A DNA stretch of 64,000 bases from Rhizobiales bacterium YIM 77505 (GTDB lineage Bacteria; Pseudomonadota; Alphaproteobacteria; Rhizobiales; Beijerinckiaceae): contig JQNH01000001.1 of NCBI GenBank assembly GCA_000745135.1, forward strand, positions 1,426,001 through 1,490,000. The letters run 5' to 3'. Both the position numbers and the translations under genes were made by a program. The notes beneath the pieces are model-generated. The model worked only from the letters and a program-made list of their open reading frames with translations. It was not told the origin of the DNA and made no database searches. Shown in pieces: positions 7,944 to 16,436 of the stretch (the stretch's first letter is position 1; every line of letters starts with the position of its first letter).

Positions 7944-10900
7944 GGCGCCGGCTCGCCCGCCCCCAGCCGTGCAAGATCGGCGCGCGCCCGCTCGGCCAGG
8001 GTCGTCGCACCCGATCGCTCCGACAGACGAAGCGCCCGTTCAAGGTCGCCACGCGCGCGCTCGGTTGCGCTGCCGGTCAGCGCGAGGAGTCCGGCGCGCC
8101 GCCGATAGAGCTCGGGGAGCCAGAAGAGATTGGTGCTGCGCTCGGCATAGGCGACGGCGTCGTCCAGGACGCGCAGAGCCGGTTGCGGCTGACCAGTGAG
8201 CGCGAGCAGTTCGGCCTGCATGTCGAGATAAACCGGCATGTCCTCGCCGGTCCCAATGGTCTGGTTGAGGGCAAGCCCTTCCTTGAGCTCGGAAAGTCCC
8301 GCAGGGTCGCCGAGAATACCCTTCGCCCATCCGGCGAAAATACGGCTCTTGACGCTCACGCCCGGCAGACCATGGCCCTCGGCGATCACCTGCATCCGGT
8401 GCGCGAGCAACGCGACCTCGTGCGGGTCTCGGCGGTAGCGCGCCAGCAGCACCGCATTGTCGAGAGCATGACAGAGGCTTCCGATATGGCCGAGGCTCTC
8501 GGCCCAGGAGAGCGCGGCTTCCATGTCGGCGCGGGCGCGGGCCTCGTCTCCCATGCTCCACAGCAGCTGTGCGCGTTCCCCGAGGGCACAGACCTTTGCG
8601 TCGTGGCCGCCATACCGAACGCGGCTCGCCACGGCGCGCTCCGGATCGTAGAGCGACAGCCCCTCCTCGATGCAGTGCAGGCACTCGTGCCGGCTGCCGG
8701 CATGGAAATTGGCGGCCCAGGCGCAATGAAGCGCCTGAAGCCGGATCTCCGGGTCGGCCGCGCGGTCGAGGTCGGCGACAATTTCCTGTGCCCTCTGACG
8801 CTTGGTTCCCTGGTCCGGGGAGGTGAACCACCAGCCCCAATAAAGGGGGAAGAACCGTTCTCGCTCCTGGGGAGCGAGTTCCTTGCACAGCGCGACGCTC
8901 CGCTCGTAGATGCTCCTCGCCTCCTCGGATCCCTTGCCATGGAGCGCCGTGGCCACCGGGCCTCGCACGGCAAGGAGCTGCAGGCTCAGATCCATGGCCT
9001 CGGGAGCATCATCGCAGGCGGCAAGAAGCGCCTCGGCCTTGGCAAGAAGCGCGTCCGCCTCCTCGTTGGCCGAGCGAATCGCGCAGGCCTCGGCCGCGCT
9101 GATGGCGAACCGCGCCGCCTCGAGGTGACGGCCCGCCTCGCCGCAGTGCCACGCCATAATCTCGTCCGCGGGCGGTGCAATCGCGCCCTGCTCGGCCAGC
9201 TCGACGATGCGACCGTGAAGCTCCCGACGTTTGCTCCTGAGCAGGCTGTCATAGGCCGCCTCCTGGAGAAGCACGTGCCGGAACCGGAACGTGAGACCCT
9301 CGGCAGTGTTGCCGCGCTCGATCAACCGTGCCTGAAGCAGCCGGTTCAAACCTTCATCGAGCTCGAAGGGAAGTGCCTGCTCGGCGCAGAGGGCGGCGAC
9401 GACATCGTAGGAGAAGTCCCGACCAATGACGCTCGCGATCTGCGCGAGGCTTCGCACCTCGTCGAGGCCCGCGAGCCTGGCGGAGGCGAGGTCCTGCAGC
9501 CGGACGATGCCGCTCTCCCGTAGCGCGCCGGACCAGTCCCTGACGGTCGACGCGGTTCCCCCGAAACGCTCCTTCAGGAAGTGAGCGAGCTCCTCGGCGA
9601 AGAGCGCGACGCCGTCGCTGCGCTCATGGACGAAGCGATCGAGCCCGGGCGGGGGAGACAGGGGAGACCAGATCGCCTCGAGCAAGCGGCTGACGGTGTC
9701 CAGATCAAGGCGTGAGAGCGCCATTGGTAGGATGTGCGGGCCGCTGGTCAGGGACGGCGGGGGAGGATTCCGGTCCGTGACAACGACCAGGATCGGGAGA
9801 TCCTCGATCCGTCGCAGCAACTCAGCCAGGAACGCCTCGGTGGCGCTGTCCGCCCAGTGCAGGTCTTCGATCACCAGCAGTTGCGGCTTGACCTGCGACC
9901 AAGCCACGACGACGTGAAGGGCGGCATCGATGGCTTGGCGCCTGACCTCCGCCGGCGAGCGCGTCAGGAGCTCCGTTTCAGGACCCTGGGCCTCCCCGAC
10001 GCCTTCGAACATCCAATGCAGCACATCGGCCGTAAGCGGCGGCACCTGAGCCGCCTCGGCGGCAAGGTAATGGCGGATGGCCTCGAGCTCAGGCGCCGCC
10101 TCGGTTTCCCCCACGATCTGTCGCTTGAAGCAATCGAGAAAAGGGTGGAGGGGCATCGCATTGCCCCGCGGCCGACATTGGAGCAAACGGACATGCGCCT
10201 CCGCATCCCCGATGTCCCGCCGCAGCTCCGTCACCAGCCGCGACTTGCCGACTCCGGGCTCCCCCCAGAGGAACACCGCCTGGCCCCTGCCGGTGCGAGC
10301 CCGCTCCCACCGTTTCCGGCACGCGTCCAACTCGGCGTGGCGACCGAGCAACGGTGTTTCCGCGCGGCGGGAGAGCGTGAAAAGAGTGTCGGATCGCCGC
10401 CGGGCGAGGGCGCGCCAGATCGTTTGCGGCTCGGAGAAGCCCTTCAAGGTGCGCCGGCCCAGGCACTCGAACTCGAAGCCGAGACGGGTGACCTTGTAGG
10501 TCAGATCAGAGACCGCGACGGTGTTAGGGGCGGCCTCCGCCTGGATCCGCGCGGCAAGGGTCGGAGCGAGCCCGATAATCTCTGCCTCGCCTGGCAGCGT
10601 CGTGTTATGCGGCGCTATCACCACCACGCCTGTCGCAATGCCGACTCGAACGGCAGGAGGCAGCGGGACGCGCATACTCGTTTCAAGCGCCGTGCAGCGC
10701 TGAAGCAGCTCAAGACCGGCCGCGACGGCGCATTCCGCGGCGTCTTCCGCCGGGTGCGGGTAGCCGAAAAAGGCGCACCCCCCATCACCGACAAGTTGCT
10801 GCAGGTGCCCGCCATAAGTGCGGATCGCAGCGGCAGCGCTCTCGTGGATCTGGCGCTGAATGACGCCAAAGTCCTCAGCATCAAGGACGCTCAAGAGGCC

Positions 10901-11020
10901 CGTCGAGTTGACGATGTCGTAGAACAGCGCAGTGATGGGCCGGCGCTCTCCCACCAGCCCGGTGAATCGCCTGTCGGACCGGGGTCCATCCGGGCCTGTT
11001 CCTTGCGCAATTGCAATCAT
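7940..11020 (-). CDS. Class III adenylate/guanylate cyclase-like domain + AAA ATPase + TPR regulator
   Basis: 1026 residues in three parts. Residues about 25-205 form a class III nucleotide cyclase domain with metal-binding ALFYDIVNST (D35) and QLVGDGGCAFFG (D79), closing with the typical LKGFSEP. Residues about 223 onward form a STAND/AAA-type ATPase with Walker A GEPGVGKS (253-260) and Walker B LLVIEDLHWAD (381-391). The C-terminal half is helical and repeat-like, resembling tetratricopeptide repeats. Such proteins are signal-responsive regulators. There is no DNA-binding domain that I can see. The ATG at 11020 was chosen as the first plausible start; the ribosome-binding site is weak (AGGG). 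It is the first gene of the cluster and overlaps ycaO by four bases. Confidence 0.82.
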   Translation of the reverse strand: MIAIAQGTGPDGPRSDRRFTGLVGERRPITALFYDIVNSTGLLSVLDAEDFGVIQRQIHESAAAAIRTYGGHLQQLVGDGGCAFFGYPHPAEDAAECAVAAGLELLQRCTALETSMRVPLPPAVRVGIATGVVVIAPHNTTLPGEAEIIGLAPTLAARIQAEAAPNTVAVSDLTYKVTRLGFEFECLGRRTLKGFSEPQTIWRALARRRSDTLFTLSRRAETPLLGRHAELDACRKRWERARTGRGQAVFLWGEPGVGKSRLVTELRRDIGDAEAHVRLLQCRPRGNAMPLHPFLDCFKRQIVGETEAAPELEAIRHYLAAEAAQVPPLTADVLHWMFEGVGEAQGPETELLTRSPAEVRRQAIDAALHVVVAWSQVKPQLLVIEDLHWADSATEAFLAELLRRIEDLPILVVVTDRNPPPPSLTSGPHILPMALSRLDLDTVSRLLEAIWSPLSPPPGLDRFVHERSDGVALFAEELAHFLKERFGGTASTVRDWSGALRESGIVRLQDLASARLAGLDEVRSLAQIASVIGRDFSYDVVAALCAEQALPFELDEGLNRLLQARLIERGNTAEGLTFRFRHVLLQEAAYDSLLRSKRRELHGRIVELAEQGAIAPPADEIMAWHCGEAGRHLEAARFAISAAEACAIRSANEEADALLAKAEALLAACDDAPEAMDLSLQLLAVRGPVATALHGKGSEEARSIYERSVALCKELAPQERERFFPLYWGWWFTSPDQGTKRQRAQEIVADLDRAADPEIRLQALHCAWAANFHAGSRHECLHCIEEGLSLYDPERAVASRVRYGGHDAKVCALGERAQLLWSMGDEARARADMEAALSWAESLGHIGSLCHALDNAVLLARYRRDPHEVALLAHRMQVIAEGHGLPGVSVKSRIFAGWAKGILGDPAGLSELKEGLALNQTIGTGEDMPVYLDMQAELLALTGQPQPALRVLDDAVAYAERSTNLFWLPELYRRRAGLLALTGSATERARGDLERALRLSERSGATTLAERARADLARLGAGEPAP

Positions 11021-11053
11021 CTGCGCCCTAGCGATGCCATAAGCATTGGCGGA

Positions 11054-11065
11054 GCATGTCCATGC
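11054..11065. repeat. Short inverted repeat GCATG-TC-CATGC
   Basis: Perfect five-base arms with a two-base centre, 34-45 bases upstream of the cyclase/AAA start codon. It may be an operator or part of the leader. No known regulator site is recognised. Confidence 0.35.
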
Positions 11066-11103
11066 TACATGAATTTGCCCAGGAGAGGCTATCGCGGCGC
11101 ATG

Positions 11104-11121
11104 TTGTGCGCAGCGGCACAA
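11104..11121. promoter_or_regulatory. CRP/FNR-like dyad TTGTGC-N6-GCACAA upstream of the cyclase/YcaO operon
   Basis: A perfect inverted repeat of six bases with a six-base spacer. The arm spacing is the same as in the CRP consensus TGTGA-N6-TCACA, with C for A at the fifth position. It lies about 84-101 bases before the start at 11020, between that start and tRNA-Gln. A second dyad, GCATG-TC-CATGC, is at 11054-11065. Regulator identity is inferred only from spacing. Confidence 0.45.
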
Positions 11122-11316
11122 TTCAAGGTTGATGCGTGGCCCATGACTTGGCACCAGAAGCTCCTTGAGCCGGTCCCGGCCATGGCGGATGAGACAGGAG
11201 GTTGACCGGACGTCAAAGCCGCCCTATCTGAGGCCCGGCCCGCCCGGCCTCCCCAGCGCGGAATCGCCAGATCGCGCTTCGCTTCTGCCTGTATTCTCGG
11301 AGCGCCGGGTTTCAGT

Positions 11317-11390
11317 TGGGGGATAGTTTAACGGTAGAACAGCGGACTCTGACTCCGTTAGTCGTGGTTCGAATCCACGTCCCCCAGCCA
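11317..11390 (+). tRNA. tRNA-Gln (anticodon CUG)
   Basis: A full cloverleaf of 74 bases with encoded CCA. The acceptor stem TGGGGGA pairs with TCCCCCA. The anticodon arm GCGGA-CTCTGAC-TCCGT places CTG at the anticodon, and the T arm GTGG-TTCGAAT-CCAC is canonical. The gene is divergent from the YcaO cluster. Confidence 0.95.
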
Positions 11391-11585
11391 CGCCAAGCGT
11401 AAGCACCTGACAGACTTAGGGTTTTGACTGCCGGCCCTCCCTGAGAGTCCGGCGGTGGCAAGAACGCTCCCACAATGCTCCCACATCACCCGCAAGCGCC
11501 GCGTTTACGGTCGGCGTTGAAGGCTGGCTGTGGGCTTGCTTTCGAGAAACGCCGAAACGGCTTCGGGGGCTGGCATGGCGGCCGG

Positions 11586-12869
11586 TCAGTAGCCGAGCGA
11601 GCGGGGAAGCCAGAGCGCAATGTCCGGCACCGCGACCACCATCGCCAGAGCCACGAACATTGCCAGGATCATCCAGAACACCCAAGGGATGGTCGATTCC
11701 ATGGGCACCCCGGCGATCTTGCAGGAGACCATCAGGTTCACCGCCATCGGCGGGGTGAACTGCCCGATCGCGATCTTCATCGTCAGGATGACGCCGAACC
11801 AGACGAGGTCCCATTTGAAGCTGCCGGCGATGGGAAGCAGCACGGGCAGCAGGATGAGATAGGTGGAGACCCCGTCGAGGAACATCCCGATCACGATCAG
11901 CGCCACCATGAGGAGCGCGATGGTGCCGTACTCGCCAAGACCCAGATTGACGATCCAGCTCGCGATCGGCTGCACGATGCCGAGGGTCGATGTCGACCAG
12001 GCGAACACGGAGGCGAGGGCAACCACGACCATGATCACGGCCGATACCTCGCCCGCTTCGACCAGCATCTCGTAGAGATCCCGAAAGGTGAGGGTGCGAT
12101 AGACGAAGAAGCCGATGAACAGGCCATAGAAGACCGCCATGACGGCGGCTTCCGTCGGCGTGAAAGCGCCGATCCGCATTCCGCCGAGGATGACCACAGG
12201 TGCCATGAGGCCCCAGAAGGCCTCCTTGAAGCTCTGCCAGACACCGGGCCGGTCGGCGCCGCGGCTCTTGCCGCCAAAGTCCTTGAGCAGCGAGATGATG
12301 ATGATCGGCACCATGATCGCGAGCCCCGCGAGGATGCCGGGAAACATGCCGGCCGCAAACATGGCCGGAACCGATACGCCGGGCGTCAGCACCGCGTAGA
12401 TGATGAAGGCGATGGAAGGCGGTATGAGGATGTCGGTCGCAGCCGCGGCTCCGACGGTCGCCGCGATAAACGGACGGGGGTAGCCGTCCTTGACCATGCT
12501 CTTGGTGACGACTTGCCCGACGGCCGCCGAGGTAGCGGGTCCCGATCCCGAGATGCCGCCGATCACCATCGCGACCATGACCGACACGGTCGCCAAGGCG
12601 CCCCGCCCCGCGCCGACCAGCGCCGTCGCGAAGCGCACGAGCCGCAGCGCCACCCCGGTCCGGTCGAACACCGAGCCCACGAGCACGAACATCGGGATGG
12701 CGATGAGCGGGTACTTGGCGATGCCGGCGTAGACGTTGGTCGGCATGGCGAGCATGCTCTGGCCGGCGAGGTGGATGGCGAGCGCCCCCGCAAGCCCGAG
12801 GGCGACGCCGATCGGCACGCCGCCAAGCATCATGACGAGGAAGGCCAGGAACAGGATGGTGCCGATCAA
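11586..12869 (-). CDS. dctM: TRAP transporter large permease (DctM-like)
   Basis: Large membrane subunit of a tripartite ATP-independent periplasmic transporter, driven by an ion gradient. With the TTG at 12869 as start the protein has 427 residues, the usual length of DctM, and about a dozen hydrophobic helices. The family stretch GGISGSGPATSAAVG and the DILIPPS segment are clear, and QFTPPMAVNLMV lies near the C-terminus. The TTG overlaps the TGA of dctQ as TTGA, which supports this rare start over the Arg/Pro-rich extension upstream. It is the last gene of the TRAP/ThDP-enzyme operon. The substrate is probably an organic acid handled by the neighbouring enzymes, but that is inference. Confidence 0.9.
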   Translation of the reverse strand: MIGTILFLAFLVMMLGGVPIGVALGLAGALAIHLAGQSMLAMPTNVYAGIAKYPLIAIPMFVLVGSVFDRTGVALRLVRFATALVGAGRGALATVSVMVAMVIGGISGSGPATSAAVGQVVTKSMVKDGYPRPFIAATVGAAAATDILIPPSIAFIIYAVLTPGVSVPAMFAAGMFPGILAGLAIMVPIIIISLLKDFGGKSRGADRPGVWQSFKEAFWGLMAPVVILGGMRIGAFTPTEAAVMAVFYGLFIGFFVYRTLTFRDLYEMLVEAGEVSAVIMVVVALASVFAWSTSTLGIVQPIASWIVNLGLGEYGTIALLMVALIVIGMFLDGVSTYLILLPVLLPIAGSFKWDLVWFGVILTMKIAIGQFTPPMAVNLMVSCKIAGVPMESTIPWVFWMILAMFVALAMVVAVPDIALWLPRSLGY

Positions 12870-13375
12870 CGGTCCTGCCCCCGGGCCATGCGAATGAGCC
12901 GGCCCACGGCGCGGCCGATCACGGCGAGCGACAGGAGCGGCAGCCAGCCTGAATAGAGCCACTGCGGATTGCCGAGCCCCGGCGTCGTCACCTCGTAGAG
13001 GTACTCGTCATAGGCCAGTTTGGCCCCGTACCAGGCGAGGAGTCCGAAGCAGAGGATGACAGCGGCCATCGCCCCGATCTCGGCAAGGCGCCTGCCGCGC
13101 GGCGGCAGCATGTCGACGAAGTAGGCGATGCGGATGTGACGCCCGCCGGACATGGCGTAAGCCGCGCCGAGCATGGTGACGACCACCATCAGGACGACCG
13201 AGTACTCCTCCGTGATCGCGAAGGAGATGTTGGTCATGTAGCGCACCACGACATTGGCAGCCGTGATCAGCGCGATCGCCGCCATGCAGGTGGCGATCGC
13301 CACTTCCTCGAGTCTCAACGGGACGCGTGTCCGCGGATTATCGCCCGTCGCGGTGGGATCAAGATCGGCGGCCAT
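12866..13375 (-). CDS. dctQ: TRAP transporter small permease (DctQ-like)
   Basis: 169 residues with four hydrophobic helices, the standard DctQ size and topology. The segment ITAANVVVRYM in the first helix and MSGGRHIRIAYFVDMLP between helices two and three match the family. The start ATG at 13375 lies 16 bases after the dctP stop; the frame is open further upstream inside dctP but that part is antisense-like Arg/Ser-rich sequence. It bridges the large permease and the periplasmic receptor in the complex. Confidence 0.88.
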   Translation of the reverse strand: MAADLDPTATGDNPRTRVPLRLEEVAIATCMAAIALITAANVVVRYMTNISFAITEEYSVVLMVVVTMLGAAYAMSGGRHIRIAYFVDMLPPRGRRLAEIGAMAAVILCFGLLAWYGAKLAYDEYLYEVTTPGLGNPQWLYSGWLPLLSLAVIGRAVGRLIRMARGQDR

Positions 13376-13391
13376 GACGTGGCAGGAAGGC

Positions 13392-14429
13392 TCAGCCGCG
13401 CTTCTCGATGGCGGCCTGCGCCTTCTTGACGAGATCGACGCCAGTCGTCTGCGCCCATTTCTCGAAGACAGGCTTGGTCGGTTCCCGGAAGGCAGCCTTC
13501 TCGGCCTCGGTGAGCTCCGCCACCTGGACGCCGCGCTTGGCGAGCTCGTCCAATGAGGAGCGGTCGCCGTCGAGGCCCAGGCCCTTGCGCGTGGAGGCGA
13601 TCTGCTCCTTGGCGGCCTGCTCCGCACAGGCCTTCACGATCTCCTTGTCCTGCGGGCTGAAGCTGTCCCAAACCGACTTCGAGAGGTGGAAGATGCCGGC
13701 GTCGGCAACATAGTTCCAGATCGTCAGATACTTCTGCGCCAGGGTGTCCATCTTGAAGGCCAGGAACAGGTTGATCGGGTTCTCCTGGCCGTCCACGGCG
13801 CCGGTCGAGAGAGCGGGCTGGAGGTCGGCGAAGGACATCTGCAGCGGGTTGGCGCCAAGGGCATTGAAGATGTCTGCGAAGATAGGGCCCGCCGCGTAGC
13901 GGATCTTCATGCCCTTGAGGTCTTCGGGCTTGCGCACGGGACGCTTGGAGTTCGACAGCTCCCGGAAGCCGTTCTCGCCCCAGGCAAGGACGACCGAATC
14001 CCGGCTGGCAAGCGTGGCGTCGAGATCGGCTCGCACCTCTCCGGTGATGAGGGCGTCGAAGGCCTTGTGGTCCGGCATCAGGAAGGGGAGCGAGAAGAGG
14101 TTCATCTCGCGGATCTGGGGCGCGATGTTGATGGTCGAGGAGACCAGCATGTCGATGACGCCCTGGCGCATGGCGACGAGTTCGCGGGTCTGGTCGCCGC
14201 CGACGAGCTGGGAGCCGGGATAGACCTTGACGTTGATCCGTCCCTGAGTGCGCTCATTGACGAGTTCCGCCCAGCGGAAGGCCCCTTCGGACAGGGGGAT
14301 CGGCCGGTTGCCGACGACCGAGAGCTTGTATTCCGGCTTGTATTGGGTCTCCGCGCGGGCGACCCAGGGCAGGGCGACGCTTGCTGACGCGCCAGCAAGC
14401 ACGGCACGACGGGTCGGCTTCCAGATCAT
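13392..14429 (-). CDS. dctP: TRAP transporter substrate-binding protein (DctP-like), Tat-type signal
   Basis: 345-residue periplasmic receptor. The N-terminus has KPTRRAVLAGASASVALP followed by VARA, a twin-arginine-like signal peptide. The mature part shows family segments such as the basic YPGSQLVGGDQTRELVAMRQG and the GMKIRYAAGPIFADIFNALGA region, with the conserved arginine in KIR that binds the substrate carboxylate in this family. The start ATG at 14429 follows a strong GGAGG with five-base spacing. The substrate is probably a monocarboxylate or 2-oxoacid, judging from the ThDP enzymes upstream, but this is unproven. Confidence 0.9.
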   Translation of the reverse strand: MIWKPTRRAVLAGASASVALPWVARAETQYKPEYKLSVVGNRPIPLSEGAFRWAELVNERTQGRINVKVYPGSQLVGGDQTRELVAMRQGVIDMLVSSTINIAPQIREMNLFSLPFLMPDHKAFDALITGEVRADLDATLASRDSVVLAWGENGFRELSNSKRPVRKPEDLKGMKIRYAAGPIFADIFNALGANPLQMSFADLQPALSTGAVDGQENPINLFLAFKMDTLAQKYLTIWNYVADAGIFHLSKSVWDSFSPQDKEIVKACAEQAAKEQIASTRKGLGLDGDRSSLDELAKRGVQVAELTEAEKAAFREPTKPVFEKWAQTTGVDLVKKAQAAIEKRG

Positions 14430-14542
14430 CCCATCCTCCCTTTGGCGGCGGCGGCCGCCACTCAACTTACCCTGACCGCAGGGCCCTCCCGTCAAGATGA
14501 CCAGAGGCGGCTTGCGCCGACAAGAGGCAATCCCGAAACCGC

Positions 14543-16273
14543 TCAGGCCAGGCGGTCCCCCCGCTTCACCTGAACGGCGCGATTGTCGACGGCCGGCAGC
14601 ATCTTGGCCGGGTCCCGCGTCACCACCACGTCGATCACGATCGGTCCATCGGTTCGGAATGCCTCCGCCAAGGCCGGAGCGATCGCCCCGGGCTCCTCGA
14701 CGCGAATGCCCGTGCAGCCTAACGCCTTTGCGACCTCGGCGTAGTTCGTCTCGGCGAGGTCCGAGGCGTGGTAGGCGCCGGGGCCGTACATGAGATGTTG
14801 TAGCGCTTTCACGTAGCCGGAGGCCGCGTTGTTGACCACGATGATCGTGAAGGAGAGCCGGAGCCGGCGGGCCGTCTCGAGCTCGCCCAGCATCATGTTG
14901 AAGCCACCGTCGCCGGTGAGGCTCGCCACTTGGCGGCCCGGCGCCGCAAGCGCCGCGCCCAGGGCGCCAGGCAAGCCGTAGCCGATCGAGGCGAAGCCGC
15001 GGTCCGGCACGAAGCCGCGCCCCGCCCGCTTGGTGTCGTAGAGGAGGCCGCCCCAATGGGCGGCGAAACCGCCGTCGGCGACGAGGATGCCGTCGGCGGG
15101 CATGGCCTTGTTAAGTTCGCCCATGAGCCGCCCCATGCTCACTGGCGTCTCCTCCGAGGTGTAGCGCTCTCTCACGCTCTCCCGCCAAGCGGCCATGCGG
15201 CCGGCGACCTCGCCCGCGTACTCCTGGCGAGCGGCGCGAATGGCGTCGCCGTCGCTCCGGAGCGCCTCCTGCAGGTCCTCGATGCCGGCGCGGGCGTCGC
15301 CCCAGAGGGCGATGTTGGGCTCGACCGTGCGGCCGAACTCCTCGGCGACGATGTCGAGATGGATCAGGGGCTTGCCCCTGGGTGGCACCGTGTAGCGCTT
15401 CGTGGCGATCTCGCCGAGCTTGCAGCCGATGACGAGGAGAAGATCGGAGTCCTCGATGAGCTTGTTCGCGATGCGATCGTAGCGGCCAAAGAGGCCGGCG
15501 CTCAATGGATCGATGCAGGGGATCGCGCCCTTGCCGGTCATGGTGTGGGCCACGGGCAGCCGGAAGGCGCGGGCAAAGGCCGTCAGCGCCTCCGCCGCAC
15601 CGCTGATATGGACCCCACCACCGGCGAGGATGAGCGGGCGTTTCGCCTGAGCGAGGAGCGCGGCGGCGCGCTCGGTCGAGGTCCGGTCCGGCCGGCAGCG
15701 CAGGGCCGGCGCCGCCTTATGGGCCGGATTGGCCTTGAACGCGTCCTCGTCGAAGGGGAAGGTGGCGTGGCAGATGTCCTCGGGCACGTCCACGACGACC
15801 GGCCCCGGCCGGCCGGTGGTCGCCACCGCGAAGGCGCGCCGCATGAGCTCGGGAATGCGCTCGACGGTTTCGATGCGGATCAGTTCCTTGCAGGCGGGGC
15901 GCAGGATCTCGGACTGGCGCGACTCCTGGGTCATGTTCTTCCAGGAATGCAGGCGATGGGTATTGCCTGTGAGGACGACCAGCGGCGTACCGGCGTTGAG
16001 CGCTTCCACAAGGCCGGTCACGAGATTCGTGGCGCCGGGCCCGAGGGTGGCGTCGGCGAGGCCGACCCGGCCGGACACCTTGGCGTAGGCATCGGCCGCG
16101 AAGACGCCGGCGCGCTCGTCATTGATGAGATGGTGGGAAAGACCAAGGCGCCGCGCCGCGTCGTAGAAGGGGAGGAGCTGGAAGCCGCCCATTCCGAACA
16201 TTGGCCCGCCGTCATGGGCCTTGATCATGCGGGCGAGCGCTTCGCCGCCGGTCATCTCGTTGGTGGGCATCAT
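14543..16273 (-). CDS. ThDP-dependent enzyme of the acetolactate synthase/benzoylformate decarboxylase family
   Basis: 576 residues, the usual size of the family, with three domains. The catalytic glutamate lies in HHLINDERAGVFAADAYAKV, the domain-1 core in DATLGPGATNLVTG, and the Mg/ThDP motif is GDGGFNMMLGELETA ending in VVNNAASG. Such enzymes decarboxylate or ligate 2-oxoacids. No small regulatory subunit is adjacent, which argues against the biosynthetic IlvB. Neighbours are E1 alpha/beta subunits upstream and a TRAP importer downstream, so a catabolic role on an imported 2-oxoacid or acetoin-like compound is likely. The start is one of two adjacent ATGs (16273 or 16270) after AAGGGA. Confidence 0.82.
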   Translation of the reverse strand: MMPTNEMTGGEALARMIKAHDGGPMFGMGGFQLLPFYDAARRLGLSHHLINDERAGVFAADAYAKVSGRVGLADATLGPGATNLVTGLVEALNAGTPLVVLTGNTHRLHSWKNMTQESRQSEILRPACKELIRIETVERIPELMRRAFAVATTGRPGPVVVDVPEDICHATFPFDEDAFKANPAHKAAPALRCRPDRTSTERAAALLAQAKRPLILAGGGVHISGAAEALTAFARAFRLPVAHTMTGKGAIPCIDPLSAGLFGRYDRIANKLIEDSDLLLVIGCKLGEIATKRYTVPPRGKPLIHLDIVAEEFGRTVEPNIALWGDARAGIEDLQEALRSDGDAIRAARQEYAGEVAGRMAAWRESVRERYTSEETPVSMGRLMGELNKAMPADGILVADGGFAAHWGGLLYDTKRAGRGFVPDRGFASIGYGLPGALGAALAAPGRQVASLTGDGGFNMMLGELETARRLRLSFTIIVVNNAASGYVKALQHLMYGPGAYHASDLAETNYAEVAKALGCTGIRVEEPGAIAPALAEAFRTDGPIVIDVVVTRDPAKMLPAVDNRAVQVKRGDRLA

Positions 16274-16328
16274 CCGGTTCCCTTATCCCTTCCATTCCGG
16301 GGCTCGCGAAGGCGGGCCCGGGCCCCCT

Positions 16329-16381
16329 GACACCAATCGAGGCGACAAGCGTACAGCGGCCTGCGGCGCTCGACACCAATC
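16329..16381 (-). repeat. Two direct copies of GATTGGTGTC, 43 bp apart, upstream of the ThDP enzyme gene
   Basis: On the minus strand GATTGGTGTC occurs at 16381-16372 and 16338-16329, in the 163-base gap between the E1 beta stop and the ThDP enzyme start. The spacing is about four helical turns. This could be an operator for an internal promoter. No known regulator is recognised. Confidence 0.4.
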
Positions 16382-16436
16382 CCAAGACGGGCACCGTTCC
16401 AGGCTCGACGCTTCGCGCCCGCCCGGAATGAGGCGC

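Noticed and set aside
8183-9523. Long plus-strand frame opposite the cyclase/AAA gene
   Set aside because: It is an antisense shadow of the TPR/ATPase coding sequence and lacks a plausible start signal.
11466-11485. Tandem GCTCCCACA copies after tRNA-Gln as an integration scar
   Set aside because: Only two nine-base copies and no recognisable integrase remnant; not enough to support it.
12870-12962. N-terminal extension of DctM
   Set aside because: Arg/Pro-rich and overlapping dctQ; the TTG at 12869 restores the family length and gives a TTGA junction.
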